DNA from: Alphaproteobacteria bacterium
GTDB taxonomy: Bacteria; Pseudomonadota; Alphaproteobacteria; Micropepsales; Micropepsaceae
Direction of reading: 5' to 3'
DNA length: 5,524 bases
Assembly (NCBI GenBank): GCA_003131925.1
Contig: PKWC01000012.1
Location: 1 to 5,524, forward strand
The first letter of the stretch is position 1. Every line of letters begins with the position of its first letter. Of this stretch, positions 4,486 to 5,524 are shown one piece after another. The notes beneath the pieces were generated by a model. It searched no databases. It was given only the letters and a program-made list of their open reading frames with translations, and was not told where the DNA came from. The position numbers were made by a program, and so were the translations under genes.

Positions 4486-5524
4486 ATGTTGCGAATCTCA
4501 AGCAAGTGCATCCTGGGCTGCGGCTTGACACTGGCCGTGCTGATCCCGCTTCACGCGAAGAGCAGCGAGACGGTGCTCCATACCTTCACGGGCGGAAACG
4601 ATGGCGCGTACCCCTTCGCCGGCCTGATCGTGGACACAAAGGGCAATTTCTACAGCACGACCGTCTCAGGTGGCCCGTATGGTTCAGGCACCGTGTTTAA
4701 GCTCAAACCGGACGGCACCGAGAGCGTGCTTTATTCCTTCACCGGCGAAAGCGATGGCAATCAGCCCCAAGGCGGACTGATCATGGACACGAAGAACAAT
4801 CTCTACGGCACGACGAGCATAGGCGGAACGGATGACCGCGGCGCCGTCTTTAAGCTTACGCCAAAAGGAAAGGAGACCGTGCTCTATTCCTTTACGGGCG
4901 GAAGCGACGGCGCCAACCCCTTCGCCCACCTGATCATGGACACGAAGGGCAATCTCTACGGGACGGCAGTCGGTGGCGGCGCGGGTAATAACAGCGGCGC
5001 CGTCTTCAAGCTCGCGCCCGACGGCACCGAGACGGTGCTTTACAGCTTTTGCTTGCAACAGAATTGCGCAGATGGCGCTTTACCTTACGCCCCCTTGATC
5101 GCGGACTCGAACGGCAATTTCTACGGCACGACCGTTACAGGCGGCAACAACAACTCGGGCGTCGTCTTTAAGGTTACGCCAAAAGGAAAAGAGACCGTGC
5201 TTTACAGCTTCTGTGCGCAACAGAATTGTGCAGATGGCGAAGGTCCCTTAGCGGACCTCCTCATGGACAGCTCGGGCAATCTCTACGGCACCACGGCCAA
5301 GGGCGGCGGCGCGGCTGATGATGGCACCGTCTTCGAGCTCGCGCCGGACGGCACCGAGACGGTGCTCTACTCCTTTTGCACAAGGAAGAATTGCGCAGAT
5401 GGCGCTACTCCCAACGCCAGCTACCTGATCATGGACGGCTCGGGCAATCTCTACAGTACGACGGAACTTGGCGGCAAATACAGCAACGGCACGGTCTTTG
5501 AACTCGCGCCGGACGGCACCGAAA
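4486..5524 (+). CDS. Secreted GloVer tandem-repeat protein, 3' end outside window
   Basis: Open from ATG 4486 to the right edge (346 codons plus one base). Residues 1-24 form a short signal peptide (MLRISSKCIL, hydrophobic GLTLAVLIPL, probable cleavage after Leu-His-Ala24), and the first repeat starts almost at once. Repeats lie at about 28-77, 78-128, 129-180, 181-234, 235-288 and 289-344, with a seventh beginning at 345. Each reads ETVLYSF-loop-LIMDxxGNLYGTT-xxGG-loop-GTVFKLAPDG. Repeats 1-3 have a Cys-free loop (FTGGSDG type). Repeats 4-6 have FCxxxNCADG with Cys pairs 189/194, 243/248 and 298/303, possible disulphides after export. KLTPKGKETVLYSF recurs between repeats 2/3 and, as KVTPKGKETVLYSF, between 4/5. 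It is a paralogue of the two minus-strand GloVer genes but on the opposite strand. Function is unknown; any C-terminal anchor would lie beyond the window. Confidence 0.9.
   Translation, partial: MLRISSKCILGCGLTLAVLIPLHAKSSETVLHTFTGGNDGAYPFAGLIVDTKGNFYSTTVSGGPYGSGTVFKLKPDGTESVLYSFTGESDGNQPQGGLIMDTKNNLYGTTSIGGTDDRGAVFKLTPKGKETVLYSFTGGSDGANPFAHLIMDTKGNLYGTAVGGGAGNNSGAVFKLAPDGTETVLYSFCLQQNCADGALPYAPLIADSNGNFYGTTVTGGNNNSGVVFKVTPKGKETVLYSFCAQQNCADGEGPLADLLMDSSGNLYGTTAKGGGAADDGTVFELAPDGTETVLYSFCTRKNCADGATPNASYLIMDGSGNLYSTTELGGKYSNGTVFELAPDGTE
4846..5200. repeat. Near-identical DNA repeat units inside GloVer gene 3 (318-bp offset)
   Basis: Positions 4846-4882 and 5164-5200 differ at 2 of 37 bases. 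They encode VFK(L/V)TPKGKETV at the junctions of repeats 2/3 and 4/5. The offset is two repeat units, while the junction between them (3/4) reads KLAPDGTETV. Confidence 0.75.

Noticed and set aside
4486..4560. Lipoprotein signal (Ile-Leu-Gly-Cys12) in GloVer gene 3, and Cys14 in gene 2
   Set aside because: The cysteine precedes the hydrophobic core instead of following it, and a normal signal peptidase I site (Leu-His-Ala, Ala-Gln-Ala) lies after the core.

Overview
The window is high-GC bacterial DNA with Shine-Dalgarno-led genes. It most resembles a soil or plant-associated alphaproteobacterium of the Bradyrhizobium type. That placement is an inference from base composition, from several GloVer-repeat genes lying close together, and from the character of the intergenic repeats; no rRNA or marker gene confirms it.

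Layout. (1) Positions 1-1076, minus strand: the N-terminal part of a secreted tandem-repeat protein of the GloVer (Gloeo/Verruco repeat, TIGR03803-like) type, running off the left edge. (2) 1304-2512, minus strand: a complete second GloVer protein, a signal peptide followed by exactly seven repeats and then the stop. (3) 2811-3662, plus strand: a class I SAM-dependent methyltransferase (UbiE/Methyltransf_11-like), divergent from gene 2. (4) 3663-4485: a mostly non-coding stretch of 823 bp with two copies of a 31-bp repeat, two inverted repeats and a possible 41-codon gene on the minus strand. (5) 4486-5524, plus strand: a third GloVer protein, running off the right edge and oriented away from the other two.

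The three GloVer genes are clearly paralogues. They share an SD/start region, a Lys-Cys-Ile-Leu motif in the signal peptide and the same roughly 47-59-residue repeat (ETVLYSF ... GLIxDxxGNLYGTT ... GG ... GTVFKLAPDG). Some repeats within one gene are nearly identical in DNA, which suggests recent duplication or gene conversion of repeat units. The products are expected to be exported; no C-terminal anchor is visible in the one complete copy. The methyltransferase has no demonstrable functional link to them.

The least explained signal is the 31-bp sequence present four times, always between genes and always in the same orientation: 1206-1236, 2695-2725, 3717-3747 and 3820-3850. It may be a genome-wide intergenic repeat. 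The possible small gene (3857-3982, minus strand) ends 6 bp before one copy, and its start codon overlaps the stop of a 14-codon leader ORF.
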